A stretch of 64,000 nt of DNA from the NCBI RefSeq assembly GCF_000020125.1, contig NC_010681.1, positions 4,154,001-4,218,000 on the forward strand, given 5' to 3'. Numbering within the stretch: position 1 is the first letter of the stretch; each line of letters starts with the position of its first letter. This stretch comes from Paraburkholderia phytofirmans PsJN. Lineage in GTDB: Bacteria > Pseudomonadota > Gammaproteobacteria > Burkholderiales > Burkholderiaceae. The position numbers and the translations under genes were made by a program. The notes below the pieces were generated by a model. It saw only the letters and a program-made list of their open reading frames with translations, was not told the DNA's origin and did not search any database. Shown piece after piece: positions 25,799-35,081 of this stretch.

Positions 25799-26617
25799 TC
25801 AGGCGCCCGTCAAAAACATAACGTCGCGCGGCAGGGGCACGAGGTGCTGCCCGCCGTCGACCACCAGCGTCGTTCCGGTGACGCCCGCTGCATCCGCGAG
25901 ATACAGCGCGGCGGCGACAATATCCTCGGCCCGCGACGCGCGGCCCAAAGGCGTAGTACGGTGAGCGGCTTCAAAACCTTGCGGCGTTTGATCGCCGGAT
26001 TGCATCGTCAGACCGGGCGCGAGTCCGACCACGCGCACTTTCGGCGCCAATGCCTGCGCCAGCGCGACCGTGGCTGTCTGCAACGCCGCCTTGGTCAGCG
26101 TGTACGACAGATAGTCCGGGTTCATGTTGTACAGCTTCTGATCCAGCACGTTGATGACGACGCTACGCAGGCTTTCGTCGGTGCGCGCGGCGTCCGGCGT
26201 CGCCTCGAACAGCCTGCGCGCCAGCACCAGCGGCGCGCCGACGTTCATCGCGGTGAGCTTCAGCAGCAGTTCGTAACCGACGGTTTGCGCCGTGTCTTCC
26301 TCGAAGCGCGACGCATTGTTGACGATACACGACGGCCGGCCCAAAGCGTCGATACAAGCCGGCAAAAGCCGCTCGACTTGCGCTTCATCGCCTAATTCCG
26401 CCTGCAAGGCGACGGCCCGGCGGCCCAGAGCGGTGATTTCAGCGACCAGTTCGTCGGCTTCCTCACGCGAAGCGCCGTAGTGGACGGCCACGTCCCAGCC
26501 ACGCGCGGCAAAGCCGAGCGCGAGCGCCCGCCCGATACGGCGGGCGGCGCCGGTAATCAGCACGACGCGCGGCGTTTCGGGCGCGCGCGGGGCGGCGGTG
26601 TCCAGAGAGGCGGTCAT
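25799..26617 (-). CDS. SDR oxidoreductase, pteridine-reductase/FolM-like
   Basis: 272 residues. Short-chain dehydrogenase features: VVLITGAARRIGRALALGFA (TG-x3-R-IG, with the Arg typical of pteridine reductases and FolM), IVNNASRFEED instead of the usual NNAG, and the active-site YLSYTLTKAAL (Tyr-x3-Lys). NNAS and TGAARRIG both point to dihydromonapterin/dihydrofolate reductase-like SDRs. It sits 90 bases upstream of folB on the same strand, so FolM plus FolB/FolX in one unit is a sensible reading. Its start is only 13 bases from that of the divergent methyltransferase gene. Confidence 0.85.
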   Translation of the reverse strand: MTASLDTAAPRAPETPRVVLITGAARRIGRALALGFAARGWDVAVHYGASREEADELVAEITALGRRAVALQAELGDEAQVERLLPACIDALGRPSCIVNNASRFEEDTAQTVGYELLLKLTAMNVGAPLVLARRLFEATPDAARTDESLRSVVINVLDQKLYNMNPDYLSYTLTKAALQTATVALAQALAPKVRVVGLAPGLTMQSGDQTPQGFEAAHRTTPLGRASRAEDIVAAALYLADAAGVTGTTLVVDGGQHLVPLPRDVMFLTGA

Positions 26618-26630
26618 TTACAATGCGGGG

Positions 26631-27821
26631 ATGAATCCGAAAGCTCACCAACCCGATAGTTTACCTGCTCCCGGCCCGAGCGCGCTTGCGCAGTCCGAAG
26701 CGCTGGTCGCGCAGATCCGTGCGGAGCTCGATACCGCTGGCGGCTGGCTGCCGTTCGATCGCTACATGGAACGTGCGCTGTACGCGCCGGGACTCGGCTA
26801 TTACAGCGGCGGCGCCCGCAAATTCGGGCTGCGCGGCGACGACGGCAGCGACTTCGTCACTGCGCCGGAACTGTCGCCGCTGTTTGCTGCGACACTGGCG
26901 CGCCCGGTTGCCGAGGCCTTGCAAGCGAGCGGCACGCGCGACGTGATGGAATTCGGCGCCGGCACGGGCAAACTCGCCGCCGGCGTGCTGAACGCGCTCG
27001 ACGGATTGGGTGCGGAATTCGACAGCTACTCGATCGTGGATCTGTCGGGCGAGCTTCGCGAACGCCAGCGGGAGACGATCGAAGCCGCGGCGCCCACGCT
27101 CGCTGCCAAAGTGCGCTGGCTGGATGCTTTGCCGGAGCGGTTCGAGGGCGTGGTGATCGGCAACGAGGTGTTGGACGCGATGCCGGTGCGGCTGTTCGCG
27201 TTCAACGGCGGGGCATGGCTCGAGCGCGGCGTGGTGTGGCGCAACGGGGCGTTCGCATTCGACGACCGGCCTGTGTCCGCCGCTGCGGATCTCGCGCTGC
27301 TGTCGGAAATCGAAACCGCCGGCGAAGCCTACGTGACCGAAACGCACGAAGCCGCGAGCGCATTTACGCGAACCATCTGCACGATGCTTGCGCGCGGCGC
27401 GGCCTTCTTCATCGACTATGGTTTTCCGCGTCACGAGTATTACCATGCGCAGCGTGCACAGGGCACGTTGATGTGTCACTACCGGCACCGGGCACATGGC
27501 GACCCGTTCCTCTATCCGGGCTTGCAGGACATCACGGCGCATGTGGAATTTACCGGCATCGCCGAAGCGGGCGTCGAGACAGGGGCGGACTTGCTGGGGT
27601 TTACGTCGCAAGCGCGGTTTCTGCTGAATGCCGGGATTACCGACGTGTTATCTGAAATCGATCCTGCGGATACGGCGAGATATTTGCCTGCGGCGAATGC
27701 GGTGCAGAAGTTGTTGTCGGAGGCGGAGATGGGTGAACTGTTCAAGGTGATTGCGTTTTCGCGCGGACTGGATGACACGCTGCAAGCGTTTTCCAGCGGC
27801 GACCGGTCGCATACGTTGTGA
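26631..27821 (+). CDS. SAM-dependent methyltransferase, NDUFAF7/MidA (DUF185) family
   Basis: 396 residues from ATG 26631; the frame is open from 26598 but overlaps the divergent gene. Family blocks: GWLPFDRYMERALYAPGLGY, GDDGSDFVTAPELSPLFAAT, the SAM-binding VMEFGAGTGKLAAGVLNAL, VVIGNEVLDAMPVRLF and the late FIDYGFPRHEYYHAQRAQGT. Eukaryotic NDUFAF7 methylates an Arg of respiratory complex I; bacterial members are thought to be protein arginine methyltransferases of unknown target. A DUF2905 gene follows by 22 bases. Confidence 0.9.
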   Translation: MNPKAHQPDSLPAPGPSALAQSEALVAQIRAELDTAGGWLPFDRYMERALYAPGLGYYSGGARKFGLRGDDGSDFVTAPELSPLFAATLARPVAEALQASGTRDVMEFGAGTGKLAAGVLNALDGLGAEFDSYSIVDLSGELRERQRETIEAAAPTLAAKVRWLDALPERFEGVVIGNEVLDAMPVRLFAFNGGAWLERGVVWRNGAFAFDDRPVSAAADLALLSEIETAGEAYVTETHEAASAFTRTICTMLARGAAFFIDYGFPRHEYYHAQRAQGTLMCHYRHRAHGDPFLYPGLQDITAHVEFTGIAEAGVETGADLLGFTSQARFLLNAGITDVLSEIDPADTARYLPAANAVQKLLSEAEMGELFKVIAFSRGLDDTLQAFSSGDRSHTL

Positions 27822-27843
27822 ATTTTTGCTTCAGGAGCTGGCC

Positions 27844-28038
27844 ATGATTCGCTGGCTGTTGACTACGTTTATCGCCGTGGCGGTGTTGTCGTCTTGCTGG
27901 CCGTGGCTCAGGAAAATTGGTATTGGGCGGTTGCCTGGTGATGTGACTTTGCGGATTTTTGGGCGGGAGTATCCGTTTCCGTTTATGTCGACGTTGGTGC
28001 TTTCTATGGTGTTGTCGATTGTTGCCAGGGTTTTGTAG
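27844..28038 (+). CDS. DUF2905 small inner-membrane protein
   Basis: 64 residues from ATG 27844 with CAGGAG upstream. Two hydrophobic segments (WLLTTFIAVAVLSSCWPWL and FMSTLVLSMVLSIVARVL) flank the family signature KIGIGRLPGDVTLRIFGREY. Function unknown. It is the second gene of the unit with the NDUFAF7-like methyltransferase, a pairing common in Burkholderia. Confidence 0.9.
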   Translation: MIRWLLTTFIAVAVLSSCWPWLRKIGIGRLPGDVTLRIFGREYPFPFMSTLVLSMVLSIVARVL

Positions 28039-28091
28039 GTTGGGTTTTTTTGCCTTTGGCGGTGGGGGTTGCTTCTTTGTCTGGTTGGCTG

Positions 28092-28749
28092 GGGGTGTTG
28101 GCCTTTCCTTGAATTTTTAGTGGTCTATTAGTGTTGCCCCTGTGCGGGGCGGCACCTACTTCTCTTTGCCGCCGCAAAGAGAAGTAGGCAAGAGAAAGCG
28201 GCTCACACCGCTAATTCTTAAGCGGGTCCCCCGCGCAGTCACGGTAGTGGTGCATCTGGAATCTGTGCTCTCGCGCATTCGGCGCCTTTGACAAAGCAGT
28301 CATACATCCGGCGGCGCTGCGCGCGCCGTCGCGGTCGTTCGGCAAACCAACCTCGGATTTTTTCACTCTTAATAGTTAGGATAACTACTGTACAGCGCCT
28401 AAGTGCAACGTCGAAGAGTTGAGCAGCCGAGTTTGACATCTGCCCAGTTCCGACGCGGAGCCAGTGCCCGCAATGCGAACGACTCCCTGTTTTTCAGCCG
28501 GACCGTTCCGGCGAGCGCGCAGCGCGAGGCGGGAAGAATGAGTGCTGTGTCACAGGCGCAAAATGTGCGAGAGCACAGATTCCAGATGCACCACTACCAA
28601 AACTGCGCGGGGGACCCGCTTAAGAATTAGCGGTGTGAGCCGCTTTCTCTTGCCTACTTCTCTTTGCGGCGGCAAAGAGAAGTAGGTGCCGCCCCGCACA
28701 GGGGCAACGCTAATAGACCACTAACAATTCAAGGAAAGGCCAACACCCC
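28092..28749. repeat. 658-base long inverted repeat element
   Basis: The left arm (about 28092-28308) and right arm (about 28535-28749) are reverse complements with few mismatches, beginning GGGGTGTTGGCC and ending GGCCAACACCCC. Each arm contains its own perfect hairpin, CTACTTCTCTTTG-CCGC-CAAAGAGAAGTAG-like, at 28149-28180 and 28656-28687. The centre has no convincing gene; short frames there are not protein-like. It fills the gap between DUF2905 and cca. Probably a dispersed Burkholderiales element; copy number cannot be judged here. Confidence 0.85.
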
Positions 28750-28787
28750 AAGCACAACGAACCACACCAAACCGAGCACCAAAACCC

Positions 28788-30020
28788 TCATGAAATAGCC
28801 AACTCCACAGCCCGCACCCGCTCCTGATGCAAAGCATCCTTAATCCCCGCAGGCGCGTCAGCAAGCCGCTTAGCCACAGCACCGGCATCAACACCTCGCG
28901 CAGCGACCAAAGCCACCCTCAACCGCTCAGCCTGCGGATACTCCCGCCTCTCAAACCCAAGCCGTCCGCGAGCATCCGCCTCACAAGCCTGCAACGCTTC
29001 AGCAAACCGCGCAGGTTTCCGAATCGCATCACTGCGCTCCAACAACCTCACCAGCGCGGCAGCGCCCATCTCCATCACGCGATGAATATTGCCATGCTCA
29101 CGCGCAACCAGCACCGCAAGATCGCGGCAATCGTTCGGCACCCGCAACCGCTCGCATAACGGTTTCAACAGATCCACGCTGCGCCCCTCGTGGCCAATAT
29201 GCCGCGGCAACATATCTTCGGGCGTCGTCGCCTTGCCGAGATCATGCGCCAGCGCAGCAAATCGAACCTGCAGCGCATAACCCTGCTGCGCGGCATGATC
29301 GACCACCATCATCACATGCACACCCGTGTCCACCTCAGGGTGATAATCGGCGCGCTGCAGCACGCCAAACAGCGCGTCAATCTCCGGAAGAATCCGCGCC
29401 AACGCCCCACACTCGCGCAGCACCTCGAACATGCGCGACGGCTTCTTCTCCATCAACCCGCGCGACACTTCCTGCCACACGCGCTCAGCCACCAGCGCAT
29501 CCACTTCGCCGTCAGCCACCATCTTGCGCATGAGCGCCAGCGTCTCCGGCGCGACCGTGAAGTCCACAAAGCGCGCGGCAAACCGCGCGATCCGCAAAAT
29601 CCGCACAGGGTCTTCCAGAAACGCATCGCTGACGTGACGAAACACGCGCGCCTGCACGTCACCCTGACCGTTGAACGGATCGATCACCGGGCCGGTCAAC
29701 TCGCCGTCCGGGCGCACCTCGCGCGCCATGGCGTTGATGGTCAGATCGCGGCGCGCCAGATCTTCTTCGAGCGTGACGTCCGGCGCATAGAAGAACTGGA
29801 AGCCGTGATAGCCGGCCGCCGTCTTGCGCTCCGTGCGGGCGAGCGCGTACTCCTCATGCGTCTGCGGATGCAGGAAGACCGGAAAATCCTTGCCCACCGG
29901 ACGGTAGCCCTGCGCCACCATCTGCTCCGGCGTCGCACCGACCACCACGTAATCACGGTCCTGCACCGGCACGCCCAGCAACTCGTCGCGGATCGCGCCG
30001 CCTACTGCGTAGATGTTCAT
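28788..30020 (-). CDS. cca: CCA-adding tRNA nucleotidyltransferase with HD domain
   Basis: 410 residues from ATG 30020, chosen because that ATG overlaps the stop of the upstream gst gene (ATGA). The nucleotidyltransferase core reads MNIYAVGGAIRDELLGVPVQ and RRDLTINAMAREV. The HD phosphohydrolase domain reads MMVVDHAAQQGYALQVRFAA, LAHDLGKATTP and RHIGHEG, which makes this the multifunctional Gram-negative type (CCA addition plus phosphatase/phosphodiesterase activity). It repairs and completes the 3' CCA of tRNA. Confidence 0.97.
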   Translation of the reverse strand: MNIYAVGGAIRDELLGVPVQDRDYVVVGATPEQMVAQGYRPVGKDFPVFLHPQTHEEYALARTERKTAAGYHGFQFFYAPDVTLEEDLARRDLTINAMAREVRPDGELTGPVIDPFNGQGDVQARVFRHVSDAFLEDPVRILRIARFAARFVDFTVAPETLALMRKMVADGEVDALVAERVWQEVSRGLMEKKPSRMFEVLRECGALARILPEIDALFGVLQRADYHPEVDTGVHVMMVVDHAAQQGYALQVRFAALAHDLGKATTPEDMLPRHIGHEGRSVDLLKPLCERLRVPNDCRDLAVLVAREHGNIHRVMEMGAAALVRLLERSDAIRKPARFAEALQACEADARGRLGFERREYPQAERLRVALVAARGVDAGAVAKRLADAPAGIKDALHQERVRAVELAIS

Positions 30021-30670
30021 GGGCACACGTCCAGGTACGGAACCGCGTGCGATTCACTCAGCGCGTCGTCGATCCACGCTCGCACCGCCGGCAGTTCCGT
30101 CACGCGCCGCATATAAGCTTTGGAGACTTCCGACAACGCCGGCTGCCACGTTTTAAAACGCATCACGACCGGCGCGTACATTGCATCGGCAATGCTGAAC
30201 TCGCTGAATAAAAACGGGCCGCTGTAAGTCTCGAGACAGTCGCGCCAGATCGCCTCGATCCGCGCGATATCGGCGAGCGCGCCCGGCGTCGCGTTCTTGC
30301 CCGGAAACGACGCGCGAATGTTCATCCACATGTTCGAGCGCAAATCCCCGAAGCCCGAATGCATTTCCGCGCTCACGCTGCGCGCGCGACTGCGTGCCGC
30401 CGCGTCGCGCGGCCACAGCGCGTGTTGAGGAAAGCGCTCGGCCAGCGTTTCGGCGATCGCCAATGAATCCCACGTGGCCGAACCGTCTTCGTTGACAATG
30501 CATGGGATCTTGCCCGGACCGGATGGCGCAAGCGCGAGCACTTTCGCGTTGGTGTCCGGCTGATTCAGATGAATCAACACTTCCTCGAACGGAATGTCGA
30601 AGTGTTTGAATAGCAGCCACGGTCGCATCGACCACGACGAGTAGTTCTTATCACCAATAAGCAGCTTCAT
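30017..30670 (-). CDS. glutathione S-transferase family protein
   Basis: 217 residues from ATG 30670; upstream frame sequence overlaps the neighbouring gene and is not GST-like. The thioredoxin-like N-domain starts MKLLIGDKNYSSWSMRPWLL, with the likely catalytic Ser in NYSSWS, and continues to GKIPCIVNEDGSATWDSLAI. The helical C-domain contains GPFLFSEFSIADAMYAPVVM. Of the family resembling YfcF/zeta-like bacterial GSTs; natural substrate unknown. Stop and cca start overlap by four bases. Confidence 0.92.
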   Translation of the reverse strand: MKLLIGDKNYSSWSMRPWLLFKHFDIPFEEVLIHLNQPDTNAKVLALAPSGPGKIPCIVNEDGSATWDSLAIAETLAERFPQHALWPRDAAARSRARSVSAEMHSGFGDLRSNMWMNIRASFPGKNATPGALADIARIEAIWRDCLETYSGPFLFSEFSIADAMYAPVVMRFKTWQPALSEVSKAYMRRVTELPAVRAWIDDALSESHAVPYLDVCP

Positions 30671-30696
30671 GCTTTGTATAAGGAATGGGAGAAAAT

Positions 30697-31650
30697 TTAG
30701 CGTCCCGCGTTGGCGCGGAATGTGTCGAAGCGTGAACGCGTCGACGCACCGGTCAGATAGATCGGCGCGATCGCTTCGATGCTGGCCGGCTCGATGCCGA
30801 GTTCGGGCGCAAGCGGTCCGCTCAACACGTTGTCGACTTTCATCGAATCGAGATTGTCGCGCGAGATCACCGGTTCGCCGGGCGCCATTTCGAACGTCAG
30901 CGCCTGCAGCCGCGCTAGCGCCTCCGGCAAGCGGATGATGCGTGCATGCTTGCCGATCACATCGCCGCAATATTTGACGAGCTCTTCGAGCGAGTAAACG
31001 GTCGGGCCGCCGAGTTCATAAGTGCGGCCGCTGGCGGCATCGAGATCGAGCACGTTGACGATCGCCTTCGCCACATCGCCAACATAGACCGGCTGGAATT
31101 TCGCATCCGGCATGGCGAGCGGAATCACCGGAAACATCCGTTGCAGAACGGCGAACTTGTTGAGGAATTGATCTTCCGGACCGAACACCACGGAAGGCCG
31201 GAAAATCGTCCACGCCAGATTCGCTGCGTGCACTGCCTTCTCACCGTCGCCCTTCGAGCGTGTGTACATGCTTGGACCGTTCGGATCGGCGCCCAACGCG
31301 CTGATATGCAGCAGCCGGTGCACGCCCTTGCCTTCGCATGCGGCCACGATTTTGGTCGGCAATTCCACGTGCATCCGCGCGAACTCGGGCCCGTAGGGCG
31401 TGCCGCGTTTGCCGTGCAGCGTGGCCACGAGATTGATCACGCAATCAGCGCCTTCGACGAAGCGCGCGAGTTGAACCGGATCGAACACGTCCGCTTCGAT
31501 CACGTCGATGGGCAAGAGGGTGAGATGGCGGGCGTTGTAACGCCGCCGGGTGGCGATGCGCACGTCTTTGCCCATTTCGACGAGGGCGTTGACGAGATGG
31601 CTGCCGATAAAACCGGAGCCGCCGATAATCGCAATGGCTTTATGTCGCAT
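30697..31650 (-). CDS. NAD(P)-binding NDUFA9-like epimerase-family protein
   Basis: 317 residues. The Rossmann start IAIIGGSGFIGSHLVNALVE with basic residues after strand 2 (VRIATRRR) fits NADP(H). Segments LLHISALGADPNGPSMYTRS and WTIFRPSVVFGPEDQFLNKF are diagnostic of the complex I NDUFA9 / atypical SDR subgroup. These are membrane-associated, often non-catalytic proteins of uncertain role. It lies between the lytic transglycosylase and gst on the same strand; gst starts 26 bases downstream, so gst and cca probably follow in one operon. Confidence 0.9.
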   Translation of the reverse strand: MRHKAIAIIGGSGFIGSHLVNALVEMGKDVRIATRRRYNARHLTLLPIDVIEADVFDPVQLARFVEGADCVINLVATLHGKRGTPYGPEFARMHVELPTKIVAACEGKGVHRLLHISALGADPNGPSMYTRSKGDGEKAVHAANLAWTIFRPSVVFGPEDQFLNKFAVLQRMFPVIPLAMPDAKFQPVYVGDVAKAIVNVLDLDAASGRTYELGGPTVYSLEELVKYCGDVIGKHARIIRLPEALARLQALTFEMAPGEPVISRDNLDSMKVDNVLSGPLAPELGIEPASIEAIAPIYLTGASTRSRFDTFRANAGR

Positions 31651-31732
31651 TTTCGACTCCCTGGTGGAAGCCGCGGCAACGGCTGGCGTGGCGCGCCGCC
31701 GCCTCTGAATGAAGCGGCGGCGGCACGGCGCT

Positions 31733-33700
31733 TTACGGTGCGATATAACCCAGACGCGCCTTCAGCGATTGCGGACGGCCTTCGAACAATGCCGCGTAAT
31801 AGACCGTGTTGGACAACACATTCTTAACGTAGTCGCGCGTTTCCTGGAACGGAATCGCCTCGGCGAAGATCGCGCCTTCCACCGGATGCTGCAAGGACTG
31901 CCGCCAGTTGCGCGGACGACCCGGGCCGGCGTTATAGCCCGCGGTGGCCAGCACGGCCGACCCATCGAACTGATTGTAGATCATCGACAGATAGTTCGTG
32001 CCCAGCAGGATGTTGGTGTTGATGTCGTTCATCTGTTCGCGCGAGATCGGACCGAGGCCGATCTTCTTCGCGACCAGTTGCGCGGTGCCCGGCATCAACT
32101 GCATCAAACCGCTCGCGCCGACTTCCGAGCGCGCGTTCATGATGAAGCGCGACTCCTGGCGAATCAGGCCGTAGGCCCACTCCACGTCCAGCCCATTCGA
32201 CTGCGAATCGCGCTCGACGATATCCTTGAACGGCGACAGATAGCGCAGCGAGAAATCATGCTCGCTCTTCGTGCGATCCGCCGTGTTGACGGTGCGGTCA
32301 TACAGTTCAATTCGGCGCGCGTATTCGGCGGCCGCGATCAATTGCCGGTCGCTCATGGTGCGCAGCGGCCAGTTCCATTCGCGATTGCCTTCGAGCCGCA
32401 GATTCAGCGCGTAGAAACGCTGCGCCAGATCGAAACCGGGCGTGTTGCCGGCCTGTTGCACTTCGGCGTCGCTCACCGTGGTTTTCGGCGGAACCGTGAT
32501 CTTCTGGCCCAACTCTTCCGCCGCCAATTGACCGTAGAAGTTGTAGCCCTGCGAGATCGACTCGAATTCCTGGTTGGCGGTGGTCGTGTCGCCGGCCTGC
32601 TTGAGCGCGCGGGCATGCCAGTAGACCCATGACGGCTGATTGCGCAGCGCAGCGGGCATCTGTTCAATCGACCAGCGCACCATCGTCCAGTCGCCCGCGA
32701 GCAAGGCGGTGCGGGTGCGCCACTCATACGCGGGATTCGACAGCGGCGCATTCACCGACAGGCGATACCAGTCCACCGCACTCGGCATCTGCTTGGTGGC
32801 GGCCTGATAGGCAATCGTGCCCCAGCCGATGGCGCGTTCGGGCGAACTCAGCGACGGCGCCACCGACGCGAACGTGGCCGCGGCCATGGCCGGATCGTTG
32901 CGCGCCATGCGCGTGATGGCCAGCAGCGCGAGCTGATGCGACTGCGTATCCGGGCCGACGCCGCGCGCGAGCAACAGCGGCGGCGTGGTGGTGGCCTGAT
33001 TGAACAGCACCGGATCGGGCGGCTGGTTGCTGAGCGCGTCGACGAGCTTGGCGCCCGTGTTGGTGTAGTTCTGTTCGTAGGCGAGGCGGATCTGTTGCCA
33101 CACGTCGGCGGAACTGAACTGCTGGTTGATGGACAGCGAGGTGATCAGATCGACGCAGCCGTCGCCGTACCACTTCGGATCGACCAGCAGCGCGCGCGCT
33201 GCGTCGGCGACGTTTTCGCCACGCGAGGCACGCGATTCGAGCGCGTAGCATTTCACCTGGGTATCGTCGTTCAGCACGAAGCGGGCGTATTGCTGATCGA
33301 AGTTGCGCCAGTCGTGCCGCGCCCCGAGCACCGTGAGGTAGTCGTTGCGCATGCGGTCGGCGATCGCCTGGCCGTCGTACTTCTGCAGGAACGCCAGCAC
33401 CGGCGCGTCCGGCGCGTCGATCCGCGCGTGGCCGCTCGAATCGAACAACTGCGGCTTGATCTGGAAGTACTCCAGATACGAAGGCGCCGGATAGCTCGGG
33501 ATCATGGCGGCCAGTTGCGCGGCGCGCCCTGCGTCATTATTGCGGGAGGCTTCGCGCAATTGGACGAAGATCTGGTCGTCGTTCGTGAGTTGCGAAAGGG
33601 GAAGGGGCTTGACGGCGGAGGCCGTGCTGCACGCGACGAGTGCCGCAGCGGCAAGCGCCAGACCGGCCGCGCGATATACTCGGTAAAGGCGTTTTGACAT
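31733..33700 (-). CDS. slt: soluble-type lytic murein transglycosylase, lipoprotein form
   Basis: 655 residues from ATG 33700. The signal peptide ends in a lipobox LVAC (Cys24), so it is probably lipid-anchored in the envelope rather than free. A long alpha-superhelical U-domain precedes the lysozyme-like domain: YGLIRQESRFIMNARSEVGA with catalytic Glu, then SGLMQLMPGTAQLVAKKIGL and AGYNAGPGRPRNWR. It cuts peptidoglycan glycan strands with 1,6-anhydro product formation. It is divergent from the cyclo-ligase gene, 20 bases between starts. Confidence 0.93.
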   Translation of the reverse strand: MSKRLYRVYRAAGLALAAAALVACSTASAVKPLPLSQLTNDDQIFVQLREASRNNDAGRAAQLAAMIPSYPAPSYLEYFQIKPQLFDSSGHARIDAPDAPVLAFLQKYDGQAIADRMRNDYLTVLGARHDWRNFDQQYARFVLNDDTQVKCYALESRASRGENVADAARALLVDPKWYGDGCVDLITSLSINQQFSSADVWQQIRLAYEQNYTNTGAKLVDALSNQPPDPVLFNQATTTPPLLLARGVGPDTQSHQLALLAITRMARNDPAMAAATFASVAPSLSSPERAIGWGTIAYQAATKQMPSAVDWYRLSVNAPLSNPAYEWRTRTALLAGDWTMVRWSIEQMPAALRNQPSWVYWHARALKQAGDTTTANQEFESISQGYNFYGQLAAEELGQKITVPPKTTVSDAEVQQAGNTPGFDLAQRFYALNLRLEGNREWNWPLRTMSDRQLIAAAEYARRIELYDRTVNTADRTKSEHDFSLRYLSPFKDIVERDSQSNGLDVEWAYGLIRQESRFIMNARSEVGASGLMQLMPGTAQLVAKKIGLGPISREQMNDINTNILLGTNYLSMIYNQFDGSAVLATAGYNAGPGRPRNWRQSLQHPVEGAIFAEAIPFQETRDYVKNVLSNTVYYAALFEGRPQSLKARLGYIAP

Positions 33701-33720
33701 CGTTGTTTCTGGAGCGCGAA

Positions 33721-34320
33721 TTGAACCCAAGCATAGCATGCAACCCTGCCGCGGAATCGAAAAAGGCGCTGCGGAAAATGCTATTGGAAGCAAGGCTGCA
33801 GGCCGCTTCCGACCCGGCGCACAATACCGCGCTCGCCCGGCACCTGCTCGATGCATTGAAGCAGTACGGCGTGCACAGCGTGGGATTCTACTGGCCGCTC
33901 GCCGGCGAGTTCGACGCGCGCGCCGCGATCTCGGTCTGGCTTGCGGCCGATGCGCAACGCGAGGCGAGTCTGCCGGTGGTCAAGGAACGTAGCGCCCCGC
34001 TTGAATTTCACGCATGGACGCCCACCACGCCGATGAGGATCGGCCACCACAAGATCGGCGAACCCACGTCCGGACGCATCGTGATTCCGCAACTGCTGTT
34101 CGTGCCGTGCGTGGGCTTCGATTCGCATGGCTATCGGCTCGGCTACGGCGGCGGCTATTACGATCGCACGCTGGCTGCGTGGCCCGCAGAGACCAAGCCG
34201 ATCACGGTCGGCATCGCGTATGAAGCGTGCCGCACGCAGGCATTTCTACACGAAGTCCACGACATTCCGCTCGATCTGATCGTCACCGAGGCCGCGCTTT
34301 ATCCGCGCCCGGTGGATTGA
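33721..34320 (+). CDS. 5-formyltetrahydrofolate cyclo-ligase
   Basis: 199 residues from TTG 33721, chosen because GGAG lies seven bases upstream; ATG 33778 would cut into the first helix. Family blocks: KKALRKMLLEARLQAA, VGFYWPLAGEFDARAAI, IVIPQLLFVPCVGFDSHGYR and the signature RLGYGGGYYDRTLAAW. The enzyme converts 5-formyl-THF to 5,10-methenyl-THF with ATP. The gene's promoter must overlap the start of slt on the opposite strand. Confidence 0.93.
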   Translation: MNPSIACNPAAESKKALRKMLLEARLQAASDPAHNTALARHLLDALKQYGVHSVGFYWPLAGEFDARAAISVWLAADAQREASLPVVKERSAPLEFHAWTPTTPMRIGHHKIGEPTSGRIVIPQLLFVPCVGFDSHGYRLGYGGGYYDRTLAAWPAETKPITVGIAYEACRTQAFLHEVHDIPLDLIVTEAALYPRPVD

Positions 34321-34363
34321 GCATCCTGTAAGCGCCGCGCTGCGGCAAACAGACATCCCTGAG

Positions 34364-34876
34364 TTATAAAGACGCCGCCGCCCGCGCGGCCGTGTCGTAA
34401 AGACCTGAGGCGTTGCGCATCAGTTGCGCCGCTTCGCCGATCTGCTCGTTGGTCAGGCCGCTTTCCTTCAGCGTTGAAATCAGACAGCTCTCGCGCACCT
34501 CGCGATATTTCAGACAAAGCGCGCGGCCCGCATCGGTTGCCGAGAAGAACACTTCCTTGCCGGTCTTTTCGCTTTTTACATACCCTCTAGCTACGAGCTT
34601 CTTCAACGCGTAGGTGGCGACGTGCGTGTCCTCGATGTTCAGCACGAAGCAGATGTCCGCCAGCTTCTTGCGGCGCTCGCGATGGCTGACGTGGTGCAGC
34701 AGCGAAACCTCGATGGCGGTCATATCTTTTTCGCCCGCCGCCGACATGCAGCGCACCATCCATCGGTTGAATGCATTGCCCGCCATGATGAGCGCGTACT
34801 CGAGTTCGGACAGTTCCGCGCTGGTCTCGGACACGAGATGTTCCGAGGAGACGATCTTGGTGGGATGGCGCGACAT
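34364..34876 (-). CDS. MarR-like winged-helix regulator
   Basis: 170 residues from ATG 34876. The winged helix is visible as MTAIEVSLLHHVSHRERRKK, LADICFVLNIEDTHVATYAL and KKLVARGYVKSEKTGKEVFF. It belongs to a predicted MarR group common in beta-proteobacteria. It is divergent from pxpBCA, with 205 bases between starts containing a TTGATA direct repeat, so regulation of 5-oxoproline use is a reasonable guess. Confidence 0.85.
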   Translation of the reverse strand: MSRHPTKIVSSEHLVSETSAELSELEYALIMAGNAFNRWMVRCMSAAGEKDMTAIEVSLLHHVSHRERRKKLADICFVLNIEDTHVATYALKKLVARGYVKSEKTGKEVFFSATDAGRALCLKYREVRESCLISTLKESGLTNEQIGEAAQLMRNASGLYDTAARAAASL

Positions 34877-34973
34877 GGTGACGATTCTCGGCAAACAGGT
34901 TGGGAAGGTGTCGGGAGTGTACGACGCGCGTCGAATCCCAGGGAGCCTGGCACAAACGCTTATTGAGAAATTG

Positions 34974-34990
34974 TTGATATTTTATTGATA
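34974..34990. promoter_or_regulatory. TTGATA direct repeat, candidate operator
   Basis: Two TTGATA copies (34974-34979, 34985-34990) with an 11-base period, about one helical turn, in an AT-rich island between the MarR-like gene and pxpB. It would place a protein dimer on one face of the DNA. Confidence 0.35.
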
Positions 34991-35081
34991 ATGTACGCTT
35001 CAACCGTCGCCTGCCCTATGCCGATAACCGATCAAAGGCGTGCTGTGCCCGAATCTTCCGACTCGACCTGGGCCCTAATCC

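Noticed and set aside
24266..26395. Open frame of 709 codons on the plus strand across ttcA, folB and the SDR gene
   Set aside because: It runs antisense through three genes with recognisable products and has no protein-like pattern.
28239..28630. Small frames in the centre of the long inverted repeat
   Set aside because: They are Arg-rich, run into the repeat arms and show no ribosome site or family match.
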